Shown: one piece after another, positions 42,788-52,331 of the stretch
How the letters are laid out: the number at the start of each line of letters is the position of its first letter
Position numbering within the stretch: the first letter of the stretch is position 1
Source: Symbiodinium natans
Taxonomy: Eukaryota > Sar > Dinophyceae > Suessiales > Symbiodiniaceae
Length of the DNA: 62,000 nucleotides
Assembly (NCBI GenBank): GCA_905221605.1
Contig: CAJNDS010002599.1
Span: 185,001 to 247,000 of the forward strand
Reading direction: 5' to 3'
Notes under the pieces: generated by a model
The model's database searches: none
The model's input: only the letters and a program-made list of their open reading frames with translations
Told to the model about the DNA's origin: nothing
Position numbers and translations under genes: made by a program

Positions 42788-42834
42788 GCTCGCTATGAGG
42801 GCACCGCGAACGTATTTTGCGAGTGGTGGCCCTG
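42788..42834 (+). CDS. Candidate Cys-rich micro-exon
   Basis: CCACCAG acceptor, then ARYEGTANVFCEWWP before an in-frame TGA. A donor before the stop is possible. TANVFC parallels NANVFC at 2819-2833. Confidence 0.3.
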
Positions 42835-43079
42835 AAGGGGTGAGGGTTTGACATTGTAGTCCTAAACCCCAAACCCTAAACCCTAAATCCTAAACTCAGG
42901 GTTCGGTCTAGGGCTTCGGATTGAACGTTCCTCAGGGCATGTAAGAAGGGTGGTTAGGGTAAGGGCGTTTAGGCTATGCAGGTTTTAGGGCCCTTTAGGG
43001 TTGTAGTTGGGGGCGGGGGGCGGGGGGGGGGGGGGGGGGGTGGTGTTAGGGTTGCAGGGCTTATAGCCGTTTTGTTAAG

Positions 43080-44300
43080 ATCTAGGGTTCAATTTAAGTT
43101 TAAGTAAGGTTTAAGGTTTGAGTGCATGTTTTGAGCTAAAGAATGTTGTTCTGGAGAGTTTGGTCTGCGTTTTGCAAGTGAAACCAGCTTCAAGATGCCT
43201 TTTTGGTATGTTTCAGCAGAAAAAGAAAAGCGTTGTTCTAGACACCTTGGCTTGTCTTTTTGTTAAGATCTAGGGTTCAAGGTTTAACATTGAGTAAGGT
43301 TTAAGGTTTGGGGTTAGACATGTTTTGAGCTCAAAAGTATGGTTCTGGAGAGTTTGTACATGAACACCAGCCAAAAAGCATTTTGGATGTTTGCAGCAGA
43401 AAAATCATGGCTCTAGGCACCTTGCCTTTTCATCAATTTTGGAGCATCTTGAACTACGGCATAGTTCTGAAGCTTTTTGTTCTTATTCAAGTTCAGTCGG
43501 AAGAGGGCATCCTTAACTACGCCTGCGATTAGAAGGTAGCCTTGGAGCATCCTTAACCACCCTGTGGTGAAGGCATTTTGAGGTCTGAGTGAACTTCAAC
43601 CAGTAGAGAGCATCGCGTAGCTAAGGGTTTTGGGTTTCAAGCACTTGGCGCCAGCAGAGAGCATCCTTATTTACGAAACGAATAAGGTAGTTTTGGAACA
43701 TCCTTGACTACGCTGTAATTTGGGGGGTGTTGGGCTTCAACCAATTTGAGCCATTACTAGTATTTACGGCGCGAAGAAGGATTTGGAAGTGGGGGACTTC
43801 GGCTAAGAAGTGTTTGTGCCCTCGCGTTACCGTGGATCTTGTGGCCCGAAACACTTCTGTTAGGAGGTCCTCCACTTCCAAGTCCTTATTTACCGCGCGA
43901 ATAGGGCTGTTTCGGTTTTCTTCCATTTCAACATTTGGGAACCTCCTCTTGAGTTTTTGGGCGCGATGAAGGCTCCAAATCCTTATTTACCGCGCGAATT
44001 TCAGCAATTTGGGGGCCTCTTTAACTACAGCGTTCATAAGGCTCCAAATCCGCAATTATCGCGCGAAGAAGGCCGTTTCGGTTGTCGACCTCCTTCACAA
44101 CGGCGCGACCAAGGCTCCAAACCCTTATTCACCGCGCGAAAAGGCTGCCTCGGTTCAGCAATTTGGTGCTCGCGATGAAAGCTCCAAAGCCTTACTTGAT
44201 GCGCGAATGAGGGTGTTCCGATTGTCGTCCCAGTAATTTGGGAACATCTTTTCAGCCGCTTGAAAACGCCCTAAACTACGGCGCGATTGAGGGCTGTTGC
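43080..44300. repeat. Degenerate repeat field (GCATCCTTAACTACG / CGCGCGAA)
   Basis: From 43440 to 43720 a motif like GAGCATCCTTAACTACG recurs about six times. From 43750 to 44290 CTCCAAATCCTTATTTACCG followed by CGCGAA recurs about seven times with GGCTGTTTCGGTT. At 43075-43440 there are two diverged direct copies of TTGTTAAGATCTAGGGTTCA and TTAAGGTTT..ATGTTTTGAGCT. Spacings are irregular (60-130 bp). Function unknown. Confidence 0.75.
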
Positions 44301-44879
44301 TTTCAGCTATCTCCACGCAGTGCCAGTTCCGTTCCGGTTGTTCCGGGGTCTTCCGTTCCGAGCGTTCCGTTCCGTTCCGTTCTGTGTAAGTAAACTACAA
44401 GGCCATTCGGAAGAAGGCCAAATTGATTTTAGCCAGCCCCGGAAAAATCATTTTGGCCACTCCCTTGATTGGTTTGTCTGGGAGGCTCCGGCTGCATTCG
44501 GGAGGCAGTTTTTCGCCAGAGGCTCCCTCGCACAACTTGGGACACATTCTATAGTACGCCGGCAAAAACATGTATGGAGCGGCAAATAGCTTTCGCACGT
44601 TAGTATGTATACTATGTAGCGACACTTGGGCACGTTTTCCCTCCGTCACTAACCCCCCCTTCTTGAAACCACCCTTGTCCCATTCCCCGAGTTCCAAAGC
44701 GGGACCCGAATTCTTTTACATGTTTGGGGTTTAGGGTTGAGGGTTTCGGGTTTAGAGTTTAGGGTTTCGGGTTTAGGGTTTAGGGTTTTAGGAGCTCTGC
44801 TCTGTGGCTAAGGCTTGGAGGCATTGGGATCTCAGGGTGCCTTCCAGGTGCTTCCATCGGGTCTAAAGTCAGCAAAACC

Positions 44880-45080
44880 CAAACCCCCAAAACCCCAAAA
44901 CCCCAAACCCTAAACCCTAAACCCTACACCCTAAGCCCCAAACCCCAAACCCCAAACCCCAAGCCCCAAACCCCAAGCCCCAAGCCCCAAGCCCCAAGCC
45001 CCAAACCCCAAACCCCAAACCCTTACCAAGCCCCAAGCCCCAGCCCAAACCCTTACCAAGCCCCAAGCCCCAAGCCCCAA
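44880..45080 (-). repeat. Telomere-variant array CCCCAAA / CCCCAAG
   Basis: CCCTAAA units grade into CCCCAAA and CCCCAAG, with an internal duplication of CCCTTACCAAGCCCCAAGCC. Confidence 0.9.
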
Positions 45081-45333
45081 GTCTGACAAACAGGCCCTTG
45101 AGGCCTCTAAACTCCACAGGTTTTGGGGCTTTTAGGGCCTCGAGGGTTCCCCTAAGCCCTGAGCCTTGTGCTTTTTTGGGAAATCATTTAGGGTTTGGGG
45201 TTTAGGGTTTAGGGCTTTTTGGGCGGCATTCCTATGTGAGTAACTTTGAGTCTAGGGCGGTTTAGGGTTTAGGGTTTAGGGTTTAGGGTTCAAAAACCCC
45301 AAGAAGCCTTGGAACCCCAAGCCCCGAGGCTGA

Positions 45334-45377
45334 GTGAAACGTGCAACTCAACCAAGCGCTTTCACGGCTGCACGAAG
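45334..45377 (+). CDS. Candidate Cys-rich micro-exon
   Basis: Frame ETCNSTKRFHGCTK followed by a GTTGTGAGG donor. The C-N-x(6)-H-G-C spacing parallels C-N-I-S-E-G-N-I-S-H-G-C at 2831-2866. Confidence 0.32.
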
Positions 45378-46777
45378 GTTGTGAGGCCAGTTGTGAGGGG
45401 CTCCGCCTTAGCGTGTTTACAACTAGGTAGTGTAGGAGTGATCATCCGAACCCCTAAGCCCGACGAATCTCCGGCCCTAGGTATAGGCTCTTGGGACATT
45501 TCATTTTTTCCCTTATTGGGTTTAAGCGGCTCAGATTCATTTCGAAGCTTAGCTTAACCCCTCATTATAACTATAAGACCCCGGAACTCATTTGTGGCCC
45601 AGGGTTTAGGGTTTAGGGCTTTCTAAGCTGATATCTACTGTTTGCTTAAGAACTCCCAAGAAATATAAGCCCCTAGAGCGCCCATATAAGGAAGACGGTT
45701 TGTATATTACTCTTTATGTTTTATTTCCTTATTACTTTATTTCTTTATTTATTTCTTGTTTTTGAAGGGGGGGGGGTGGCTCCTAAGCAAGTCGTAGATT
45801 GCCAGTGCCCCTAAAACCCTAAACCCCAACAACCTAAGCATGAGCCCTACACGGCCTCAGAACCCCAAAACAGACCCCAAGAAGCTCTGATACAGGGGAA
45901 TCTGAAAGCTACTATTTCACATAGGAAGCCCTATTTAAGGCCCTTAACTTAACTGAGGGTTTCTTTTTGGGTTACTTACTTCAAGAGCGTCGTACTAGAA
46001 AGGGGACCCAAATGGGACCCTCTATGAAGAGAACAAACTACGCATATCATATAGGTACATGGACCGTGGTTTAGGGTATAGGGTTTAGGGGAGGGTGTGC
46101 TTCGAGGTTCACGTGTGCTGAGAAGTAGGGTCTCCCACATTCTGAGTTTAGGGTTCAGGGTTACGGGTTTTGTTCTTGTGCTAGTTTGCGATCAAGGGTA
46201 GATGCAAGCAGGCTGTTTTTGAATAATCCAATCAAGGGTATAGCCAGCTAATGCCTTTTGAAACTTGGTTTTGTGTATGAGAACTAGTTCGTTTGAAGAT
46301 GAGTTTGCAGTGTTTGAGGTTGCAGGTAAACCCTCCCTACCCCTAAATCCTAAACCCTAAACCCTAAGCTCTGGACCCTGACTATTGATTTCTGAGCGCA
46401 GAAATATGGACTTTGCAGATCGGCAAGAACTTTCAAGACAACGCCTAGTAGTACCCGTAGGTAGGGGATGCCAGGTTTAGCACAGGGCTGCTGGTCTTCG
46501 GATTATAAAAACAAGTCTAGTTTCTGTCTAGGTGGATCAGACCGAAACCCGGATCATGGAGTGGGGTATAGGATTTAGGGGTACAGGGTTTAGGGTCTAG
46601 GGTCTAGGGTTTAGGGTTTAGGGTTTAGGGGTCCTAGGTTGTCCAGGGTTTGGGACATGTTTTGCCTAAGGGACTCGGGGTTTCAGCATCCTTGCGCAGG
46701 CCATGCCTCATGCCTCCACTGGATCCTTGCAAGTTCGATGCGCGGGCCCTCAGAACTGGGTAGCACAGTGGCACCCT

Positions 46778-46948
46778 TACTTGGAGGTTCATGGCACGTA
46801 TTAACCAATTAAAACTGTACTTATAACTGTACTTGTAACTGTACTTATATAACTGTACTTATAGCCATATTAGGGCACTTAAGGGACTCACAAGTGGGTT
46901 TTTCTGTACAGTGATAATTGGTTCATAAGTACCATGAACCTCCAAGTA
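46778..46948. mobile_element. MITE-like element, family A, most complete copy
   Basis: Left arm TACTTGGAGGTTCATGGCAC, right arm GTACCATGAACCTCCAAGTA. Between them is an amplified internal segment of four AACTGTACTTATA units, then ATATTAGGGCACTTAAGGG and ATTGGTTCATAA. 171 bp, no open frame. Confidence 0.82.
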
Positions 46949-47720
46949 TGCAGTAACCAACCCCAAAAGGGTGCCCTTGTTGTAGTATGGTTAGTGGGCT
47001 CCCAAGAGAACAGGGACACGGGGAATATTCTCAGAGAGGATCTGTCCAAGGGTCTAGGCCTACCTGAAGAGATCTACTTGAAGTAGCCATACGGCTCCAA
47101 GTACTCAAATTCATATTGGCTGCCCTGCTCGTAGTCCTTGCATAGCTACCCAACCTGCAAGTGCTTAGAATCGCCTAAGGGCGAAGCCCTGCAGACCCTA
47201 AACCCTACGAAACGATTGTCAAACAAACGCCGAAAAGCCCCAGGGTTTAGGGTTTAGGGTTTAAAGGATTTCGGGGTCGTAGTAGGAGCCCTATCAGCCC
47301 GACCAAAGCGATCGTCACCAGCATTCACAGGCGTGAGAACTTTGAAGAAAGAAAGATCCGCCCAAAAGACGAGGAATAGGATGCCAAGGAGAAGGACGAG
47401 GATCTGTAGAGAACCCTACCAAATAATATTCATAAAGCACTTTTCCCACGACTTTCGATGGCCCCGGCGCTGTCTAGCGCCCCGGCCATGAACGAGAGAC
47501 CCTCCACAAAGCTCTCCATGAATCCACTGTTGTAAGGCCCTGTGAAGCCCCCACAGGGTTTAGGGTTTAGGGTTTAGGCTTTAGGGTTTAGGGTTTAGGG
47601 TTTAGGTTTTAGGGTTTAGGGGTTTAGGGTTTAGGGCAACCCCCGGCAGGCAGAGACCCCCCCCCCCCCCTTTTTAGACGCAGAATATCAAGGGCCCCAG
47701 ATGGTGGGCTGTAGCTCGTA

Positions 47721-47841
47721 CAACTACCCAAAGAGCCCAATGGCCCTTAATTCAAGAATATACCTTAAAGCATATGAAGGATCCCTGTAGAAATTAAGCA
47801 ATAGTCCCTCACTAAGGGATATTGGGCTCTTGGGTAGGTTG
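47721..47841. mobile_element. Palindromic MITE-like element, family C
   Basis: CAACTACCCAAAGAGCCCAA on the left and TTGGGCTCTTGGGTAGGTTG on the right form inverted ends. The interior holds CCCTTAATTCAAGAATATACC and AAGGATCCCTGTAGAAATTAAG. A truncated copy lies at 961-1055, a left-end fragment at 8648-8684 and a diverged one at 61263-61365. Confidence 0.82.
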
Positions 47842-48078
47842 TATAGAAGTCCGAGATGTCTAGTCAGTATAGGTTCCGGCGGAGAATTTAAAGCTTCTCT
47901 CCTGGGGAGGGCTTTGGACAGGATTCAGGGCCCTATGCCCGACAAAAGTCCCCACAGAAATGCTACAAGCCCATCTGTACATCCCACACACACCCCAAAC
48001 CCCAAACTCTAAACCCTCAACACTTAAAACAACCTTCAACACTTAATAAACCTTCAAAACAAAACAAAAAAAAACAAG

Positions 48079-48145
48079 GTCTCTGACTGCGCCAGCGTCC
48101 CTGCCAACGGGACTTGTACTATCGGCTGCGCGGGCCACTACGTTG
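48079..48145 (+). CDS. Candidate Cys-rich micro-exon
   Basis: Acceptor AAACAAG, then VSDCASVPANGTCTIGCAGH and YV, ending before a GTGAGC donor at 48146. Three cysteines in 13 residues and clean splice signals on both sides make this one of the better candidates. It resembles a sushi/EGF-type segment. Confidence 0.42.
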
Positions 48146-48193
48146 GTGAGCCGACGTCTGAGAGAAAGGGGGTTCCGGGGGGCATTGCAGGGT

Positions 48194-48505
48194 TTAGGGT
48201 TTAGGGTCTTGGGGTTTGGGGTTTGGGGGTTGGGGGTTTGGGGGGTTTGGGGTTTTGGGGTTTTGGGGTTTGGGGTTTGGGGTTTTGGGGTTTTGGGGTT
48301 TTTGGGGTTTGGGGTTTGAGGTTTGGGGTTTTGGGGTTTTGGGGTTTGGGGTTTGGGGGTTGGGGGGTTTGGGGGTTTGGGGGTTTGGGGTTTTGGGGTT
48401 TTGGGGTTTTGGGGTTTTGGGGTTTTGGGGTTTTGGGGTTTTGGGGTTTTGGGGTTTGGGGGTTTTGGGGGTTTGGGGGTTTGGGGGTTTGGGGTTTGGG
48501 GTTGG
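48194..48505 (+). repeat. Telomere-variant array TTTGGGG / TTTTGGGG
   Basis: About 40 units that switch between TTTGGGG, TTTTGGGG and TTTGGGGG. Long open frames on both strands here are low complexity only. Confidence 0.95.
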
Positions 48506-49179
48506 GGTGGTCACAGGGCTTTGTAAGCCTAAACTCTGAACTCTTACAACCCTAAACCAACCCCTACCCCCAAAAACCCTAAACCCTAAAACCTAATTAA
48601 ACCCTAAACCCTAAACCCTAAACCCTAAACCCTAAACCCTAAACCCGGTTGCGTCGAAACTGCTTTGCCCTTCGAGGCCGGTGGTGGGCCGTTGCCCGGC
48701 AGGTGCCCCGCTTGGCCTTTCTGGGGAGTACTCCCCTCCCCCGAATATTAAACCCGCCCCTACCCCCTAATATTAAAAACCCCCAAGATACTACAATATA
48801 ACAACAGGGGGGGTGTTGAATGTTAGGGGGTATAGGGGGGGGGGGTTCAATCTTAGGGGGAGGGGACTAGCCTTCAACTGAGGAGCTTTGAGGGGCTTCC
48901 TTGGGGCGTAAGGCGTAGAGGGTTGGAGGCGTAATAAGTGGTTTAGGGTATAGGGTTTAGGGTTTAGGGTTTGCTAAGGTTCCGCGCACACCACCACGCG
49001 GGACGTGTGTTGTGGTGTGCGCCCAGGTTCAACGCGCTCTCCCAACCCACCCACCCACATCTCAACCTTGGGCGGGTTTAGGGTTTTATAATGTCGTGTG
49101 TAAGTACAGTAGTGGGAGGGGGCGCTACGGGCCGCCTGCGGGTTTAGGGTTTTTTTTGCCCGGTGTTTCCAAAAAGGCT

Positions 49180-50480
49180 CAGACATGGTCCGGGAAGCTC
49201 AGAAATCAAAAAGGCTCAGAAACGGTCCGGGCGGAGGTCAGAAAATGCTCAGAAATGGTCCGGGAGGAGCCCAAAAAGGCTCAGAAATGGTCCGCAGAAA
49301 AGCCCAAAAAAGCACAGAAATGGTCCGGGAAGAGCTCAAAAAGGCTCAGAAATGGCCCAAAAGGCTCAGAAATGGTTCGGGAAGAGCTCAAAAAGCCCAG
49401 AAATGGTCCGGGGGGAAAAAAGGCTCAGAAACGGTCCGGGAGGAGCCCAAAAAAGCTCAGAAATTGTCCGGGAGGAGCCCAGAAAAGGCTCAGAAATGGT
49501 CCGGGAGAAGCCCAAAAAAGGCGCAGAAACGGTCCAGGCGGAGGTCAGAAAATGCTCAGAAATGGTCCGGGAGTAGCCCAAAAAGGCTCAGAAATGGTCC
49601 GGGGAAAGCAAAAAAAAACACAGAAATGGTCCGGGAAGAGCCCAAAAAGGCTCAGAAATGGCCAAAAAAGGCTCAGAAATGGTCCGGGGAGAGCTCAAAA
49701 AGGCTCAGAAACGGGCGGGCGGAGGTCAGAAAATGCTCAGAAATGGTCCGGGAACCCAAAAAAGGCTCAGAAAATGGTACGGGAAGAGCTCAAAAAGGCT
49801 CAGAAACGGTCCGGGCGGAGGTCAGAAAATGCTCAGAAATGGTCCGGGAGGAGCCCAAAAAGGCTCAGAAATTGTCAGGGGAAAAGCCTAAAAAAAACAC
49901 AGAAATGGTCCGGGAAGAGCTCTAAAAGGCTCAGAAGTTGCCCAAAAGGGCTCAGAAATGGTCCGGGAAGAGCTCAAAAGGCTCAGAAACGGTCCGGGCG
50001 GAGGTCAGAAAATGCTCAGAAATGGTCCGCGGAAAAGCCCATAAAAGCACAGAAATGGTCCGGGAAGAGCTCAAAAAGGCTCAGAAATGGCCCAAAAAAG
50101 GCTCAGAAATGGTTCGGGAAGACCTCAAAAAGCCTAGAAAACGGTCCGGGAGGAGCCCAAAAAAGCTCAGAAATGGTCCGGGAGGAGCGGAGAAAAGGCT
50201 CAGAAATGGTCCGGGAAGAGCTCAAAAGGTTCAGAAACGGTCCAGGCGGAGGTCAGAAAGTGCTCAGACATGGTCCGGGAGGCTCAGAAATGGTCCGGGA
50301 AAAGATCAAAAAAACACAGAAATGGTCCGGGAAGAGCTCAAAAAGGCCTTTTTTGGGCTCTTCTGGGCTTTTTGAGCTCTTCCCGGACCATTTCTGAGCC
50401 TTTTTGGGCCACAGAAACGGTTCGGGAGGAGCCCAAAAAAGCTCAGAAATGGTCGGGGAGGAGCCCAGAAAGGCTCAGAG
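49180..50480 (+). repeat. Degenerate ~33-bp tandem repeat (GGCTCAGAAATGGTCCGGGA)
   Basis: Roughly 38 copies of a unit built from AAAAAGGCTCAGAAATGGTCC and GGGAGGAGCCC, with higher-order alternation of a GGCGGAGGTCAGAAAATGCTC variant. A 461-codon frame (49012-50397) passes through it, but the unit is open in more than one frame, and indels switch frames constantly. I read it as a satellite, not a gene. Confidence 0.92.
50317..50396. repeat. Hairpin: perfect 28-bp inverted repeat
   Basis: The arm at 50317-50344 (CAGAAATGGTCCGGGAAGAG and CTCAAAAA) is exactly reverse-complemented at 50369-50396, leaving a 24-nt loop. It marks a local inversion of the tandem unit. Confidence 0.93.
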
Positions 50481-50816
50481 CTGGGGCCCCCCTGACCCTT
50501 AGGGGAGGACGCACCAGTGCGGGGTCACTAAAAACCTAAGGTTAGGGTAATTCTCTTTGGAGTTTGGAGCCAGACTGACGCTGGCACGCGGGTTAAACTC
50601 TTCTAGGCGTGGGCCGCGCTCACCGCGCGCAACGGCCCCGAGCCCTCGCCAGGCTAAGGCTCGGGCTCGTCCGCGGGCCTGTCGCCATCGCTCGCCGCTG
50701 CTTGTCGCAGCGCCCGCGGCTCGCTCCAGTTTAGGGTTTAGGGTTTAGGGTTTTAGGGTATGGGGTATGGGGCTTAGGGCCAGGGTTTGGGGGTTTCGTA
50801 GTCGAGCTCTAGGAGA

Positions 50817-50930
50817 GCAGGCCCTTATTCCATTATAGGGCTGAGGTTCGCTTATAATAAGCCCCGCTAGTAATTGAAGCCAAAAAGGGCACCCGCTTCA
50901 GGCCTAGGTTCCTCTTCTTGGGTCTAGCCC
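50817..50930. repeat. Interspersed repeat, family D copy
   Basis: Contains GCCCTTATTCC, GCCAAAAAGGGCACCCG, GGCCTAGGTTCC and CTTGGGTCTAGCC in family order. Confidence 0.65.
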
Positions 50931-51181
50931 TAAACCCTAAACCCTAAACCCTAAACCCTAAACCCTACTGGAGTCAGGAGTTTTTGAAGCTGGGCGTTTG
51001 GGGCTTCACTGGCGTTGTTTGGGACCGGCCGGCGAGTTGGCACATGAAATCCTACGCAACCCGAGCGATCTGCGCCATAGGTCCGAGTGAAACGCGCAAG
51101 TCTAGGGTTTAGGGTTTAGGGTTCAGGGTTTAGGGTTTGGGGTTTAGGGTTTAGGGTTAGGGTTTAGGGTTAGCCTGACAG

Positions 51182-51242
51182 GCAACGTGGAGGACAAGGG
51201 ACTGATCTATGATCAGCCGCGTTGCGTCATCGAGGCCGGCAG
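51182..51242 (+). CDS. Candidate Cys-containing micro-exon
   Basis: CTGACAG acceptor, then NVEDKGLIYDQPRCVIEAG. One cysteine only; weak. Confidence 0.24.
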
Positions 51243-51600
51243 AAGATCAGGGTCAGGGCTTGTAGGGTTTAAGGCCCTAAACGTACAGTTTAAGAGCTCC
51301 CTAAACCAAAAACCTAGGAAACCAAAAACCGGAAACCCCTGAAACCTACAGGGTTTAAAGTTTTTGGGGCAGCCTGGGACCCCCAAATGCATGCGAACTG
51401 TGGGTTCAGCTCTCAGTCGTCAGAGTCTGGGGTTGCAGGGCGGGTTCACTTTTACGGCTTATTCCTTAGCGTTTAGGGTTTAGGGTTTCGGGTTTAGGGA
51501 TACCAGGAAGCTTTGATGTTTTGGGTTTAGGGCTTATACAGCCTCGAACCTTTCACCAGAGCCTGGGCTGATCGTTGGGAGGGCGCTGCATGTGGCTTCC

Positions 51601-51738
51601 TAAACCCTAAACCCTAAACCCTAAACCCTAGACCCTAGACCCTAGACCCTAGACCCTAGACCCTAGACCCTAGACCCTAGACCCTAGACCCTAGACCCTA
51701 GACCCTAAACCCTAAAACCCTAAAACCCTAAACCCTAT
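51601..51738 (-). repeat. Telomere-variant array CCCTAGA
   Basis: CCCTAAA units flank about twelve identical CCCTAGA units (51626-51708), a locally amplified variant. Confidence 0.95.
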
Positions 51739-51923
51739 ACCCTAAAGAATCTTGGAGGCGGTCAGGGGCATCTTTGTTTCGGAGCCTTGCGGGGTAAGCA
51801 GGGTTGCTTGTGGCTTGGGTTTATAAGGTTTTAGGAGTAGAGTTTCGGCCCATGGGGGCTTGAAGGACTACATTAAATGTGTATATACATATATATATAT
51901 ATATGTACATATACATATGTGTG

Positions 51924-51955
<32 letters not shown>

Positions 51956-52046
51956 GAGAGACACACACTCCTTTTTTGCATTTATTTTGATTATGTACAC
52001 ACCTGTTGTATGTTAATGTGTATATACATATATATATATATATAGT

Positions 52047-52257
52047 TGTTAATTTACGGGTATCCTCCTTGTATAGTCATGTTGCGCAGACCAGGACTAC
52101 GACCTGCCGTCACCAATTTTGGCTCAAGATGAAAAAGGGCCGCTCTGAAAGCGAGTTGTACGTAGGGTCGAGGGCTGTGTTGATCCCCAACCCTTTGTGG
52201 TTCTCCCTCTTGTTGCCTTGTTCCCTTAGCTCAGGCATCAGAGTTTTGAGTCTTTCA
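52047..52257 (+). repeat. 5' LTR of Copia element
   Basis: 211 bp, starts TGTTAATTTACGGG and ends GAGTCTTTCA. Holds a spliced-leader-like sequence at 52107-52128. Confidence 0.95.
52107..52128 (+). promoter_or_regulatory. Spliced-leader-like sequence in the 5' LTR
   Basis: Reads CCGT, CA, CCA, A, then TTTTGGCTCAAG. The dinoflagellate spliced leader is D, CCGT, AG, CCA, then TTTTGGCTCAAG. Two substitutions and one inserted A separate them, the base before CCGT is G (allowed for D), and the 12-nt 3' end is exact. An ATG follows directly at 52129. It looks like a fossil leader captured by reverse transcription of a trans-spliced RNA. Confidence 0.8.
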
Positions 52258-52314
52258 ACTGGTTATCAGGTCCGTATTGCTTTCATAGCTAAGACCCTAA
52301 GTGTAGCTGCCTGA
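52129..52314 (+). CDS. Short leader ORF starting in the LTR
   Basis: 62 codons from the ATG directly behind the leader-like sequence (MKKGRSESELYVGSRAV..) through the end of the LTR and the PBS to a TGA. Overlaps regulatory sequence, so probably not a functional protein. If the mRNA starts at the leader it would be the first ORF met by ribosomes. Confidence 0.25.
   Translation: MKKGRSESELYVGSRAVLIPNPLWFSLLLPCSLSSGIRVLSLSTGYQVRIAFIAKTLSVAA
52260..52274 (+). other. Primer binding site
   Basis: TGGTTATCAGGTCCG begins 2 nt after the LTR end. It resembles the usual Copia PBS for initiator tRNA-Met (TGGTATCAG..) with one extra T. Confidence 0.6.
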
Positions 52315-52331
52315 GAATGGATGGACAGTGA

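Larger units (their letters stand above)
44300..49160. other. Telomeric-repeat mosaic with islands
   Basis: Non-repetitive stretch at 44300-44710 (with TTCCG runs near 44340-44380) lacks motifs. Then follow CCCCAAA/CCCCAAG-type arrays (44880-45080), scattered TTTAGGG blocks, family A at 46778, a palindrome at 47721 and TTTGGGG arrays at 48194-48505. I see no ordinary gene. Confidence 0.8.
50480..52044. other. Telomeric mosaic before the retrotransposon
   Basis: Short TTTAGGG blocks, a GC-rich segment at 50580-50730 without motifs, a family D copy at 50817-50930, a CCCTAGA array and a TA microsatellite (51886-52044) into which the retrotransposon is inserted. Confidence 0.8.

Noticed and set aside
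44450-44465. ATTTTGGCCACTCC as a second spliced-leader trace
   Set aside because: Only about seven bases agree with the leader; expected by chance.
49012-50397. 461-codon frame through the 33-bp repeat
   Set aside because: Low complexity, several frames open, no domain.
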